Part shown: one piece after another, positions 34,455 to 42,396 of the stretch | How the letters are laid out: each line of letters begins with the position of its first letter | How positions within the stretch are numbered: the first letter of the stretch is position 1 | Notes under the pieces: generated by a model | Told to the model about the DNA's origin: nothing | Database searches by the model: none | Seen by the model: only the letters and a program-made list of their open reading frames with translations | DNA from: Streptomyces sp. GESEQ-35 | GTDB lineage: Bacteria; Actinomycetota; Actinomycetes; Streptomycetales; Streptomycetaceae | Assembly (NCBI RefSeq): GCF_017948485.1 | Contig: NZ_JAFFSX010000006.1 | Span: 62,001 to 126,000 of the forward strand | DNA length: 64,000 nt | Reading direction: 5' to 3' | Translations under genes and position numbers: made by a program

Positions 34455-34880
34455 TCAGTCAGTCCGCCTTCGTGCCGTACGGCCGCGCAGCCGCCGTACC
34501 AGAACCAGCAGGAGAGTGAGTGCGCTGATCGCGGTCACCGCCGCGATGCCGCCTCCGATGGACCACCGGTGCAAGGCCAGCATGGCCTGCGCGACCAGCA
34601 TGTTGACGACGACCGCGCCCGCGACCGCGACCAGGATCCGGCCGAGCGGCGACAGTCCGTGCAGGGCGGCGGCGATGGCCGCGGCCGGTGCCGCGAGCAG
34701 GAAGAAGAGGGTGAGCGGGCCGCGCAGCGGTGAGCCCGAGCCGGCGAGCGCGAGGATCGCGCCGGTCCCCCCGACGGCCGTCGCCGCGCCCGCGAGCAGC
34801 GGCGTCAGGTCTCTCGCAGGACCGGGACGGGCACGCTCCGCGCTGTCCGTTGAAGAAGTCTTGATACGTATGGTCTGCAT
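34455..34880 (-). CDS. Small four-helix membrane protein
   Basis: 141 residues of no recognised family. Four hydrophobic segments are visible: LLAGAATAVGGTGAILALAG, GPLTLFFLLAAPAAAIAAAL, ILVAVAGAVVVNMLVAQAML and GGIAAVTAISALTLLLVLV. The tail RRLRGRTARRRTD is strongly basic, as for a cytoplasmic C-terminus. Start ATG at 34880 was chosen because the upstream in-frame sequence is not membrane-like. It is the first gene of the unit with the acyltransferase and probably belongs to the surface-polysaccharide locus. Confidence 0.7.
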   Translation of the reverse strand: MQTIRIKTSSTDSAERARPGPARDLTPLLAGAATAVGGTGAILALAGSGSPLRGPLTLFFLLAAPAAAIAAALHGLSPLGRILVAVAGAVVVNMLVAQAMLALHRWSIGGGIAAVTAISALTLLLVLVRRLRGRTARRRTD

Positions 34881-34993
34881 TGGCGACTTTGCCCCCCGAC
34901 GCGCCGGATGCCGGGCTTCAATGTGACCCAGCCGTGTACGGGCCGTCAAGACGGGGAGGACGGTCATCCTGGCGCATGAGCCGCTTTGCACAA

Positions 34994-35030
34994 GTGTTCC
35001 CCGGAGGCGACGGACGCCTCCGGGGAACAC
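34994..35030 (-). terminator. Terminator of the subtilisin gene
   Basis: A perfect 15-bp inverted repeat, GTGTTCCCCGGAGGC and its complement with a seven-base loop, lies 25 bases behind the leftward protease stop codon. Confidence 0.85.
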
Positions 35031-35054
35031 CGTGTCACTTCAGGCCCGTTGCCT

Positions 35055-36263
35055 TCACGGGACGATCTTCAGCAGCCGGTTCGGGGAGCCGGTGCCCGGG
35101 CTGGTGACCACACCGGTGGTCGCGGCGCTGGTCAGCGCCGAGGCGACCTGTGCCGGGGTGGACGAGGTGTGGCCCGCGAGGTAGACCGCGGCAGCGCCCG
35201 CGACGTGCGGCGTCGCCATCGACGTACCGGAGATGGTGTTGGTCGCGGTGTCGCTGGTGTACCAGCCCGCCGTGATCGAGGAGCCGGGCGCGAAGATGTC
35301 CAGAATCGAGCCGTAGTTCGAGTAGCTCGCCTTTGCGTCCGTGTTGGTAGTGGCGCCCACCGTGATCGCCGAGGCGACGCGGGCGGGGGAGTACGAGGAG
35401 GCGTTGGCGGCGCTGTTGCCGGCAGCGACCGCGTAGGTCACACCGCTGGAGATGGAGTTCGCGACCGCCGTGTCCAGCGTGGTGGAGGCGCCGCCGCCGA
35501 GCGACATGTTGGCGACCGAGGGACCGGAGTGGTTGGCCGTCACCCAGTCGATGCCCGCGATCACGCCCGCCGTGGTGCCGGAGCCCGCGTCGTTGAGCAC
35601 CCGCACCGCCACGATGTTCGCCTTCTTGGCGATGCCGTAGGTGGTGCCCGCGATCGTGGTGGCCACGTGGGTGCCGTGGCCGTTGCCGTCCGAGGCGGTG
35701 GTGTCGCCGTCGACCGCGTCATAGCCGTAGGTGGCACGGCCGCTGATCTGCGAGTGGGTGATCCGGACGCCGGTGTCGATGACGTATACGGTCACGCCGC
35801 TGCCCGCGGTGTCCGGGTAGGTGTAGGTACCGGACAGCGGGAGCGAGGTCTGGTCCGAGCGGTCCAGGCCCCAAGGAGCGTTGCTCTGCGTGGTGTCGGT
35901 CAGCTGGACGCGCTGGTTCTGCTCCACGGAGGCCACCGCCGGGTCGGCGGCGAGCCGCCGGGCCTCGGTCGCGGAGAGTGTGGCCGTGTAGCCGTTCAGC
36001 ACCTCGCCGAACGTCTTCTTCACCGTGCCGCCGTACTCCTTGACCAGGCTCTTGCCCTCGCTCGACGCGGCCTTGAGGCCGGCGTTCTTCTTGAGCGTGA
36101 CGATGTAGCTGTCCTTGATCGCGGTGGGGGAGTCGGCGGCGAGCACCTTCCCCTCGGCCGGGGCGGCCTCGGCGGGAAGTGCGGTGAGCCCGCCCAGAAG
36201 GGCGGCGGTCGCCAGGCTGGTTATCGCGGCGAACCGGAATCTCTTGCTACGCAGCTGTGCCAT
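35055..36263 (-). CDS. Secreted subtilisin-family (S8) serine protease
   Basis: A 402-residue preproprotease. The signal peptide ends near LPAEAAPA. An I9 inhibitor propeptide follows (DSYIVTLKKNAG to ARRLAADPAVASVEQNQRV). The catalytic domain shows Asp in VTVYVIDTGVRITHSQ, His in DGNGHGTHVATTIAG, the oxyanion Asn in YAVAAGNSAANASSY and Ser in ISGTSMATPHVAGAA. No C-terminal extra domain is present. This is the proteinase K/aqualysin-like group common in Streptomyces. Start ATG at 36263 has GGAGG upstream. A palindrome-containing promoter candidate lies 130 bases upstream. Confidence 0.93.
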   Translation of the reverse strand: MAQLRSKRFRFAAITSLATAALLGGLTALPAEAAPAEGKVLAADSPTAIKDSYIVTLKKNAGLKAASSEGKSLVKEYGGTVKKTFGEVLNGYTATLSATEARRLAADPAVASVEQNQRVQLTDTTQSNAPWGLDRSDQTSLPLSGTYTYPDTAGSGVTVYVIDTGVRITHSQISGRATYGYDAVDGDTTASDGNGHGTHVATTIAGTTYGIAKKANIVAVRVLNDAGSGTTAGVIAGIDWVTANHSGPSVANMSLGGGASTTLDTAVANSISSGVTYAVAAGNSAANASSYSPARVASAITVGATTNTDAKASYSNYGSILDIFAPGSSITAGWYTSDTATNTISGTSMATPHVAGAAAVYLAGHTSSTPAQVASALTSAATTGVVTSPGTGSPNRLLKIVP

Positions 36264-36390
36264 ACGAGGGAGTCCTCCTCTTGGCGGCGCGCGCCTGGGT
36301 GTGGCGCGCGTCTGTGGGGGGTGCGCGCGTCATCGCACGCACGGCCCGGAGCGTCGCGTTCCGTCCCGGGCTCGAGTAGAGGATCAGCCG

Positions 36391-36428
36391 TCTACGTGCG
36401 TAGAACAAGGGAGTTGAGGACCTGTCAA
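36391..36428 (-). promoter_or_regulatory. Candidate subtilisin promoter with overlapping palindrome
   Basis: On the leftward strand a perfect -35 TTGACA (36428-36423) is followed after 17 bases by TTCTAC (36405-36400). The palindrome TCTACG-TG-CGTAGA (36391-36404) overlaps this -10 region and could be a repressor site. The rest of the 314-bp gap 36264-36577 shows nothing else convincing except GGGAGG before the SGNH esterase start. Confidence 0.45.
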
Positions 36429-36577
36429 CAAATCTGTCATGAGCACGAAATCAACGGCCGGGTGAACCCATGGCGCAGACCCCGGAAAGGTCTGACAAGT
36501 CTTGGCATGGACACTTCCGTTCAACACGCGTAGTTGCTACGACGGTTGTGGCAGAGATCCTGTTATAGGGAGGTTCC

Positions 36578-37384
36578 ATGAGACGTTCCCGATTTGCCGC
36601 ATACGTCAGCTCACTCCTCCTGGCCATCGGTGTCACCCTCACCGGCGCGGCCACCACACAAGCCGCCGAGTCCGCCGCGGAAGGCGGCTACGTGGCCCTC
36701 GGAGACTCCTACTCCTCCGGGCTCGGCGCGGGGAGCTACCTCTCCTCCAGCGGCGACTGCAAGCGCAGCACGAAGTCGTACGCGTACCTCTGGGCCGCCG
36801 CCAACTCACCCTCGACGTTCGACTTCACCGCTTGCTCGGGCGCCCGAACGGATGATGTTCTCGCCAATCAGCTCGGCCCGGTCAACGCCGCCACCACCCT
36901 CGTCTCCATCACCATCGGCGGCAACGACGCCGGCTTCATGGACGTGATGGTCACGTGCGTGCTCCAGTCCGACAGCGCGTGCCTCTCCCGCGTCAACACC
37001 GCCAGGGCGTACGTCGACTCGACGCTGCCCGGCAAGCTCGACAACGTCTACGCGGCGATCCGCGCCAAGGCCCCGTCCGCCCACGTCGTCGTGCTCGGCT
37101 ACCCCCGCCTCTACCGGCTCGGCGCCGTGTGCCTCGGTCTCTCCGAGACCAAGCGGAAGGCGATCAACGACGCCGCCGACCACCTCGACACCGCCATCGC
37201 CAAGCGCGTCGCCGACCACGGATTCACCTTCGGCGACGTCCGTCCCGCCTTCACCGGCCACGAGATCTGCTCCGGCAGCGCGTGGCTGCACAGTGTGAAC
37301 CTGGCCAACATCAGCGAGTCGTACCACCCGAACGCGGGCGGCCAGTCCGGCGGGTACGTGCCTGTGCTGAGCGCGAACGCCTGA
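36578..37384 (+). CDS. Secreted SGNH/GDSL-family lipase-esterase
   Basis: 268 residues. The signal peptide runs to about residue 30 (cleavage near TQAAE). Block I is YVALGDSYSSGLGAGS with the catalytic Ser, block II ACSGARTDDVL, block III SITIGGNDAGF, and block V SYHPNAGGQSGGY with the catalytic His. Six cysteines are positioned as in the S. coelicolor enzyme SCO1725 and the S. rimosus extracellular GDSL lipase, which it resembles closely. A Ser-His dyad mechanism with secreted lipase/esterase activity is expected. GGGAGG lies six bases before the ATG. Confidence 0.92.
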   Translation: MRRSRFAAYVSSLLLAIGVTLTGAATTQAAESAAEGGYVALGDSYSSGLGAGSYLSSSGDCKRSTKSYAYLWAAANSPSTFDFTACSGARTDDVLANQLGPVNAATTLVSITIGGNDAGFMDVMVTCVLQSDSACLSRVNTARAYVDSTLPGKLDNVYAAIRAKAPSAHVVVLGYPRLYRLGAVCLGLSETKRKAINDAADHLDTAIAKRVADHGFTFGDVRPAFTGHEICSGSAWLHSVNLANISESYHPNAGGQSGGYVPVLSANA

Positions 37385-37412
37385 GCCACTGCCGCGGCGG
37401 GCCGTCTGGCGT

Positions 37413-37463
37413 CTGCGGCACCGTCGTGGCTGGTCGCGCAGTTCCCCGCGCCCCTTTGGGGCG
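37413..37463. repeat. Dispersed 3' element, copy 2
   Basis: The core GGCTGGTCGCGCAGTTCCCC and stem-loop GCGCCCC-TTT-GGGGCGC lie between two converging genes. Its stem-loop end abuts the stop codon of the kinase gene (TAG at 37466-37464), and its other end lies about 30 bases behind the SGNH esterase stop. Confidence 0.85.
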
Positions 37464-39074
37464 CTAGGGGGTGGCCGAGTATGAAGAGGAGGCCCCGTTC
37501 GTCGGGGTCTCCGACTCGCATGTCACCGAGAACGGGACCGAGTTGGACTTGGTCTCCACCGGGTCGCGCACCTCGACGCTGATCTCGTTCTCGAACGTCC
37601 CGGTCTCGTCGTATGTCGTCACGAACGCCCGGTCCTGTTTGGTCCGCGAGCCGCCCTCGGGGAACGACAGCGTCTTCCAGCCCTGGTCCATCACCTCGCC
37701 GTCCTGGGACACCCAGCGATAGCTCACCTGGGCCGGAAGCTGCCCGACCGTGAACGTCGCCGTGAACCCGGGCGCCTCGTCGTTCGGCGGCGGACACGGT
37801 CCGGAGTACTCCGTGTTCGACCCCGCCAGCGAGACCTGTACGGACTGCTGGGGCGCCGACGAGGTCGTCCCGGCATCGCTCGGGCTCGGCGTGGGGCTGT
37901 CCGCACCGCCGGCCGCGTTGTCGTCGTCGCTCGGTGAAGTGCCCTCGCTCGTCTGGCTGGTGGTCGTACCGCCGCCTTGATCGCCCCCGTTGTCCTCCTT
38001 GTTCAGCAGGGCGTACGTCAGTCCGGCCACGGCCAGTGCGATGGCGGCGACGCCCGCGATGAGGGCGATGGCGGCGCGGCGGTTGCCGCCCGGTTCCTGG
38101 GTCGTGGTGGTCGTCGCCGGGGTGGGCACGGGCCGGGTGGAGGGGAGGGGCGGAGTGGGTGGTTGCTGCGGCTGGGCCGCGAGCGTCGGCGTGTAGGGGG
38201 CCGCGGGGTACGTGTCCGCGCGCGGGGTACCTCCCGCCGCGACCAGGCGCAGATCCTGCTCCGCCTGGTCCGCCGGCAGCCGCTCGGCCGGGTCCTTGCG
38301 CAGCAGCCCCTCGATGACACCGGCGAGCGGACCGGCCCGCTGCGGCGGCGGCAGCTCCTCGTCGACGATCGCGCGCAGGGTGCTGAGCGGGGTGTTCTGG
38401 CGGAACGGGGAGTTGCCCTCGACCGCCGCGTACAGCAGCACACCGAGCGACCACAGGTCCGACTCGGGGCCCGGCGTCCGGCCCAGCGCCCGCTCCGGCG
38501 CCAGGAACTCGGGCGAGCCGATGACCTCCCCGGTCATGGTCAGCGCCGAGCTGCCCTCGACCATGGCGATACCGAAGTCGGTCAGCACGATCCGGCCGTC
38601 GTTCGACAACAGCACGTTGCCCGGCTTCACGTCCCGGTGCAGCACCCCGGCGTCATGCGCCGCCCGCAGCGCGGACAGCACCTCCGCGCCGATGTGTGCG
38701 GCACCCTGCGGGGACAACGGCCCCTCGGCTTCCAACCGGTCCGCCAGCGACACCCCACGGACCAGCTCCATCACGATCCACGGCCGACCGCCGTCGGAGG
38801 CCACGTCGTACACCGTCACCACGTTGCGGTTCGCCACCCGCGCCGCCGCCCACGCCTCACGCTCCAGCCGGGCGTACATCCGCTCGACCTCCGGGGCCGG
38901 CAGCCCCGCGGGCGCACGCACCTCCTTCACGGCGACCTCGCGGTGCAGCACCTCGTCGCGGGCCCGCCACACCGTCCCCATGCCGCCCTCGCCGAGCGGG
39001 GACAACAGACGGTAGCGGCCCGCGATCACACGTTCACTGCCCGGTTCTTCGGACACGGGCGCCCCCATTCGCAT
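37464..39074 (-). CDS. PknB-like membrane serine/threonine protein kinase
   Basis: 536 residues. Kinase domain about residues 20-285: glycine loop LLSPLGEGGMGTVWRARD, catalytic Lys in HREVAVKEV, VLHRDVKPGNVLL, LTDFGIAMVEG, and the activation-segment GSPEFLAPERA. A Pro/Gln/Thr-rich juxtamembrane stretch precedes one helix (AAIALIAGVAAIALAVAGLTYALL). Outside lies a Ser/Thr/Gly/Asp-rich linker and a roughly 110-residue beta-rich domain that is not PASTA. That extracellular part probably senses an unknown signal. Two in-frame ATG codons (39074 and 39068) are both plausible starts. Confidence 0.9.
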   Translation of the reverse strand: MRMGAPVSEEPGSERVIAGRYRLLSPLGEGGMGTVWRARDEVLHREVAVKEVRAPAGLPAPEVERMYARLEREAWAAARVANRNVVTVYDVASDGGRPWIVMELVRGVSLADRLEAEGPLSPQGAAHIGAEVLSALRAAHDAGVLHRDVKPGNVLLSNDGRIVLTDFGIAMVEGSSALTMTGEVIGSPEFLAPERALGRTPGPESDLWSLGVLLYAAVEGNSPFRQNTPLSTLRAIVDEELPPPQRAGPLAGVIEGLLRKDPAERLPADQAEQDLRLVAAGGTPRADTYPAAPYTPTLAAQPQQPPTPPLPSTRPVPTPATTTTTQEPGGNRRAAIALIAGVAAIALAVAGLTYALLNKEDNGGDQGGGTTTSQTSEGTSPSDDDNAAGGADSPTPSPSDAGTTSSAPQQSVQVSLAGSNTEYSGPCPPPNDEAPGFTATFTVGQLPAQVSYRWVSQDGEVMDQGWKTLSFPEGGSRTKQDRAFVTTYDETGTFENEISVEVRDPVETKSNSVPFSVTCESETPTNGASSSYSATP

Positions 39075-39110
39075 CCGGGCTGATTCTCCCCAATTCTCGC
39101 CAAACGTAGC

Positions 39111-40736
39111 TCAGCCGAGTGCGGATGCCGCCCCCTTGAGGAGCAATCCGATCCCGAGCGCGACGACGACGAACGCCGACAGCAGCGGCGCGGTCCTGCG
39201 CAGCAGGGTCACCGTCGGACTGGCGGTCCAGCCGGGACGCTTGTCCAGCACTCGGGTCATACCGGTACCCAGCCTGACGACGGCGAACCCGGCCGCGGTG
39301 AGGGTCAGGGCCAGCCCGGCGCCGTACGCGACGACGAGCAGCAGCCCGAACCAGGCCTTGCCGAGAGCGGAGGCACCGACGAGCACGACGACGGCCGAAG
39401 GGCTGGGCACCAGTCCGCCGGCGAAGCCGAGGAGGATCGTGCCGCGGAGGGTGGGGGCGGTGGAATGGGTGTGGGTGAAGCCGCCGTGTGAGTGCTCCAC
39501 GGTGTGCGGGTGACTGTGGTCGTGGTCGTGGTGGTGATGATGGTCGTGGGTGTGCGGGTGGGGGTGGACCGCCGCGGGTGCGGGCGTCGGCGCGGAGTGC
39601 GCGGCGGCCAGGACCAGTTGGCGAGCGGGGGGCTTGTCCGGCTCGTGCGAGTGGTCGTGCGGGTGCGGATGGTCGTGGGTGTGCCCGTGCGGCTGCGGGG
39701 GGCGCCGGTTGCGCCAGGTCCGTCGTACGAGGTTCACGCCCGCCGCTGTCACCAGGGCACCGCTCGCGAGGCCGAGCCACGTGATCACCGAGGGCGTCGC
39801 CGTCGAGCCGGCCGTGACCAGCAGGCCGAGGGCGACCACGCCGAGGGTGTGGGTGACCGTCACCGAGGCGACGAGGGGCAGGACGCTCCGGAAGCGGGCG
39901 CGGCCGCCGTGGGCTGCCGCCGTCGCGGCCATGAGGGTCTTGCCGTGGCCCGGGGCGAGGGCGTGCAGCGCGCCGAGGCCGACCGCGATGACCAGGGCCA
40001 GCGCGGCGAAGCCGAGGGTGAGGTCGTGGCGGGCGACGAGGGAGTCCAGTGCGCGCGTCCAGCGGTCGGCGCCGCGGGGCAGTACGGAGGAGGCCGGGGC
40101 GTCCTGCCGGTCCTCGCTGAGGGCGGGGCCGCCGGAGCGTATGCGCAGGGACGCGGTCGCGGTATCGGCGGGCGAGGAGAGCAACTCCTCGGGGTAGCCG
40201 GTCAGTTCACGGGAGACCGACTTCTCCGGCACGTCCGACGCGGTGAGCGTCATACGGTCGCCGCGCGCGGTGATCTCGCGCCAGCCCGGGCCGGAGTCGG
40301 CGCCCGCGCTGTGGAAGTCGAGGGTGAGGGTGTCCTGGTCGGGGAGCGGCGCGGTCAGCCGGCACTCCACCCGGAGCGTGTCGAGCCCCGCCTGCCCGGG
40401 CCGCACGCGCGCGTGGCTCTCGGCGACGGTGAGGCCGACCGCACGCCCCTCGACGGTGACCTTGCCGTCCCGGGCGGCCGACGTGCACCGCTGCCGGGCC
40501 CAGTCGGCCATGCCCGCCTTCTCGATGTCGGGTTTCGCCTGGGTCGCCGGGATCTCCGCGAGGTCCTCGACGTGCAGGACCCGGAGTTCGCCGGGGGCGG
40601 CGACGAGGCCGTCGTAGCGGTTGACGGTGAAGTTGCCGAGGGGGTGCGCGCTCGCGGCTCCGGAGGGGAAGAGCACGAGCGCGCAGACGGCCGTGAGGAC
40701 GGCCGCGCCGGAGGCGAGCAGGCGACGGGGGCTCAC
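39111..40736 (-). CDS. NicO/RcnA-family nickel-cobalt exporter-like membrane protein with His-rich loop
   Basis: 541 residues. A signal-like N-terminal helix is followed by a roughly 290-residue extracytoplasmic domain (HPLGNFTVNRYDGLVAAPGE onwards). Helices begin near LTLGFAALALVIAVGLGALHALAPGHGKTLMAA, which contains the conserved H-x4-PGHGKT metal motif. A long cytoplasmic loop then holds more than 25 histidines in HD, HP and HT steps. Three further helices (ILLGFAGGLVPSPSAVVVLV and following) end the protein. The loop would bind Ni, Co or Zn. The fused periplasmic domain is not part of classical RcnA. GTG 40736 overlaps the TPR gene stop (GTGA), so translation is coupled in the DUF4331 operon. 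Confidence 0.82.
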   Translation of the reverse strand: MSPRRLLASGAAVLTAVCALVLFPSGAASAHPLGNFTVNRYDGLVAAPGELRVLHVEDLAEIPATQAKPDIEKAGMADWARQRCTSAARDGKVTVEGRAVGLTVAESHARVRPGQAGLDTLRVECRLTAPLPDQDTLTLDFHSAGADSGPGWREITARGDRMTLTASDVPEKSVSRELTGYPEELLSSPADTATASLRIRSGGPALSEDRQDAPASSVLPRGADRWTRALDSLVARHDLTLGFAALALVIAVGLGALHALAPGHGKTLMAATAAAHGGRARFRSVLPLVASVTVTHTLGVVALGLLVTAGSTATPSVITWLGLASGALVTAAGVNLVRRTWRNRRPPQPHGHTHDHPHPHDHSHEPDKPPARQLVLAAAHSAPTPAPAAVHPHPHTHDHHHHHDHDHSHPHTVEHSHGGFTHTHSTAPTLRGTILLGFAGGLVPSPSAVVVLVGASALGKAWFGLLLVVAYGAGLALTLTAAGFAVVRLGTGMTRVLDKRPGWTASPTVTLLRRTAPLLSAFVVVALGIGLLLKGAASALG

Positions 40737-42214
40737 TTGGCCGCCTCCAGGTCCTTGAGCGTCGTACGGGCCTCCCGGGCGCCCAGCGGCGAGAAGCCGG
40801 GGTTGAGCTTCAGGGCCGCCTGGAGAGAGGTGCGGGCGTCCTTCTCGTGACCGGTGACGCGTTCGATCACGCCGCGGTGGTAGAGGAACGCCGCGTTGCG
40901 GTAGCCGGTCGCGGTGGCGCGGCGGGCGTACGGGAGGGCTTCCTCGTCGCGGCCGTTCACGTGCAGGGCCCAGGCGAGCGCGTCCGCGGTGTGCACGGTG
41001 TGGCGGCGGTCCCACTCGGCGCGGGCCGCGCGCAGCGCCGACGTCGCGTTGCCGTGGTCGGCGGCGGCGAGCGCGGTGTCGAGGTCGGCGTTGACGCCGT
41101 TGGCGCGGGCGAGCGCGGTCCAGGCGTCGACCAGGGCGTACTGGTCGTTCGCCTCGGCCTTGTCGCCGTCGGCGCCCCGGGCCTCGTACAGCTCGCCCAG
41201 GACGACGAGCGGGCCGGGCAGCGGATAGCGGGCGACGACCTGTTCCATCCCCTTGATCGCACCGGCGCTGTCACCGCTCGCCGCCTGCGCACGGGCGCGG
41301 CCCTCCAGCGCGGGCAGGTAGTTCTCGTCGGCGGCGAGGGCGCGGGCGAAGTGCTCCAGCGCCGTCTCGTAGTCGCCCTGGTTCCAGGCGAGTTGACCGA
41401 GCTGAGTCGCCACGTACGCCACGTCGCCGGGCGTGGCGGCGTTGGCGAGGGCCTGCTCCAGCACCCGCTCGGCCGTGGTCACGTCACCGCGCAGCTCGTG
41501 CACGTACGCGTACCGGGTGAAGACGGGGACCCCCGGACGCCGGGAGTCGGCGGTGTCGGCGGCCTTCGACGCCTCGGCGTACCGGCCGAGTTCGACGAGG
41601 GCGTCGATACGGGAGGACAGCGCCCGTTCGTTGTAGGGGTTCTGCTTCAGGGCCTGGTCGGAGTACTTCAGCGCATCCTCGAAGTCATGCCGGGCGGCGG
41701 CGAGGGCGGCCCGTCCCGCGAGGGCCTGGTCGTTGTCTGCATCGAGTTCGAGCGACCGCTTCAACGCCCGCTCGGCCTGCGGATAGCGGGAGGGGTCCCC
41801 CTTCGTCCGCGCCTGCTCGACATAGGCGAGACCGAGAGTGGCCCAGCCTCCGAAGTCCCTCGGCTGGGCGCGGAGATGGGCTTGCAGGGAGGAGATGCTC
41901 GCGTCGAGATCGCCGCTGGACAGCAGCGCCGGTGACATCGCGGCGGGGGCGGCGGCGACCGTGACGCCCCCGTTGTCCCGGACGGCCCCGAACGCGATGG
42001 CCCCGGCGGTCATGGCGACGGCCAACATGGCGGCACACCCCGCGAGTTGGGCGGCCCGCCAACGCCGCGAGGCCGCCGCCACGCGCCGCACGGCGGCAGT
42101 GCGCTCGTCGACCTCAGCGGGCCCGCTGTCGCCCTCCGGACACTCCGCAGGCTCAGCGCTTCCGGCGGCCTCCGGATTCTCCGCGGGCTCGCTGTCGTTC
42201 GTACGCGGGGACAT
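40733..42214 (-). CDS. Membrane-anchored tetratricopeptide-repeat protein
   Basis: 493 residues. An acidic cytoplasmic N-terminus of about 60 residues precedes one transmembrane helix (LAGCAAMLAVAMTAGAIAFGAV). About nine TPR-like helix pairs follow, for example GGWATLGLAYVEQARTKGD, DDFEDALKYSDQALKQNPYNERAL-type repeats, and NQGDYETALEHFARALAADENYLPALEGRARAQ. The repeats are predicted to lie outside the membrane and to act as a docking scaffold. AGGAGAGGG precedes the ATG. The gene lies between the DUF4331 protein and the NicO exporter in one leftward unit, which suggests that the three work together. Confidence 0.85.
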   Translation of the reverse strand: MSPRTNDSEPAENPEAAGSAEPAECPEGDSGPAEVDERTAAVRRVAAASRRWRAAQLAGCAAMLAVAMTAGAIAFGAVRDNGGVTVAAAPAAMSPALLSSGDLDASISSLQAHLRAQPRDFGGWATLGLAYVEQARTKGDPSRYPQAERALKRSLELDADNDQALAGRAALAAARHDFEDALKYSDQALKQNPYNERALSSRIDALVELGRYAEASKAADTADSRRPGVPVFTRYAYVHELRGDVTTAERVLEQALANAATPGDVAYVATQLGQLAWNQGDYETALEHFARALAADENYLPALEGRARAQAASGDSAGAIKGMEQVVARYPLPGPLVVLGELYEARGADGDKAEANDQYALVDAWTALARANGVNADLDTALAAADHGNATSALRAARAEWDRRHTVHTADALAWALHVNGRDEEALPYARRATATGYRNAAFLYHRGVIERVTGHEKDARTSLQAALKLNPGFSPLGAREARTTLKDLEAAK

Positions 42215-42322
42215 GCCCTCTCCTAGGTCGCCTGAAGGAAGTTGTGAGGTGAAGCGGCGCGGCCCGCGCCGTGGGGGATGGGTACGAGCGGGCCGCGCCA
42301 GTTTTCGGAGTGGGGGGAGAAC

Positions 42323-42396
42323 AGCGCCCCGACAGGGGCGCGGGGAACTGCGCGCCCAGCCACAGCGGGCCCGCAGCTCCCCACGACCCGGCGGAG
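42323..42396. repeat. Dispersed 3' element, copy 3
   Basis: Read leftward, it starts right after the DUF4331 stop codon with CTCCGCCGGGT. It continues through GCTGGGCGCGCAGTTCCCCG and ends in the stem-loop GCGCCCC-TGTC-GGGGCGC. It separates the DUF4331 gene from the TPR gene, so it may attenuate rather than end transcription within the operon. Confidence 0.85.
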
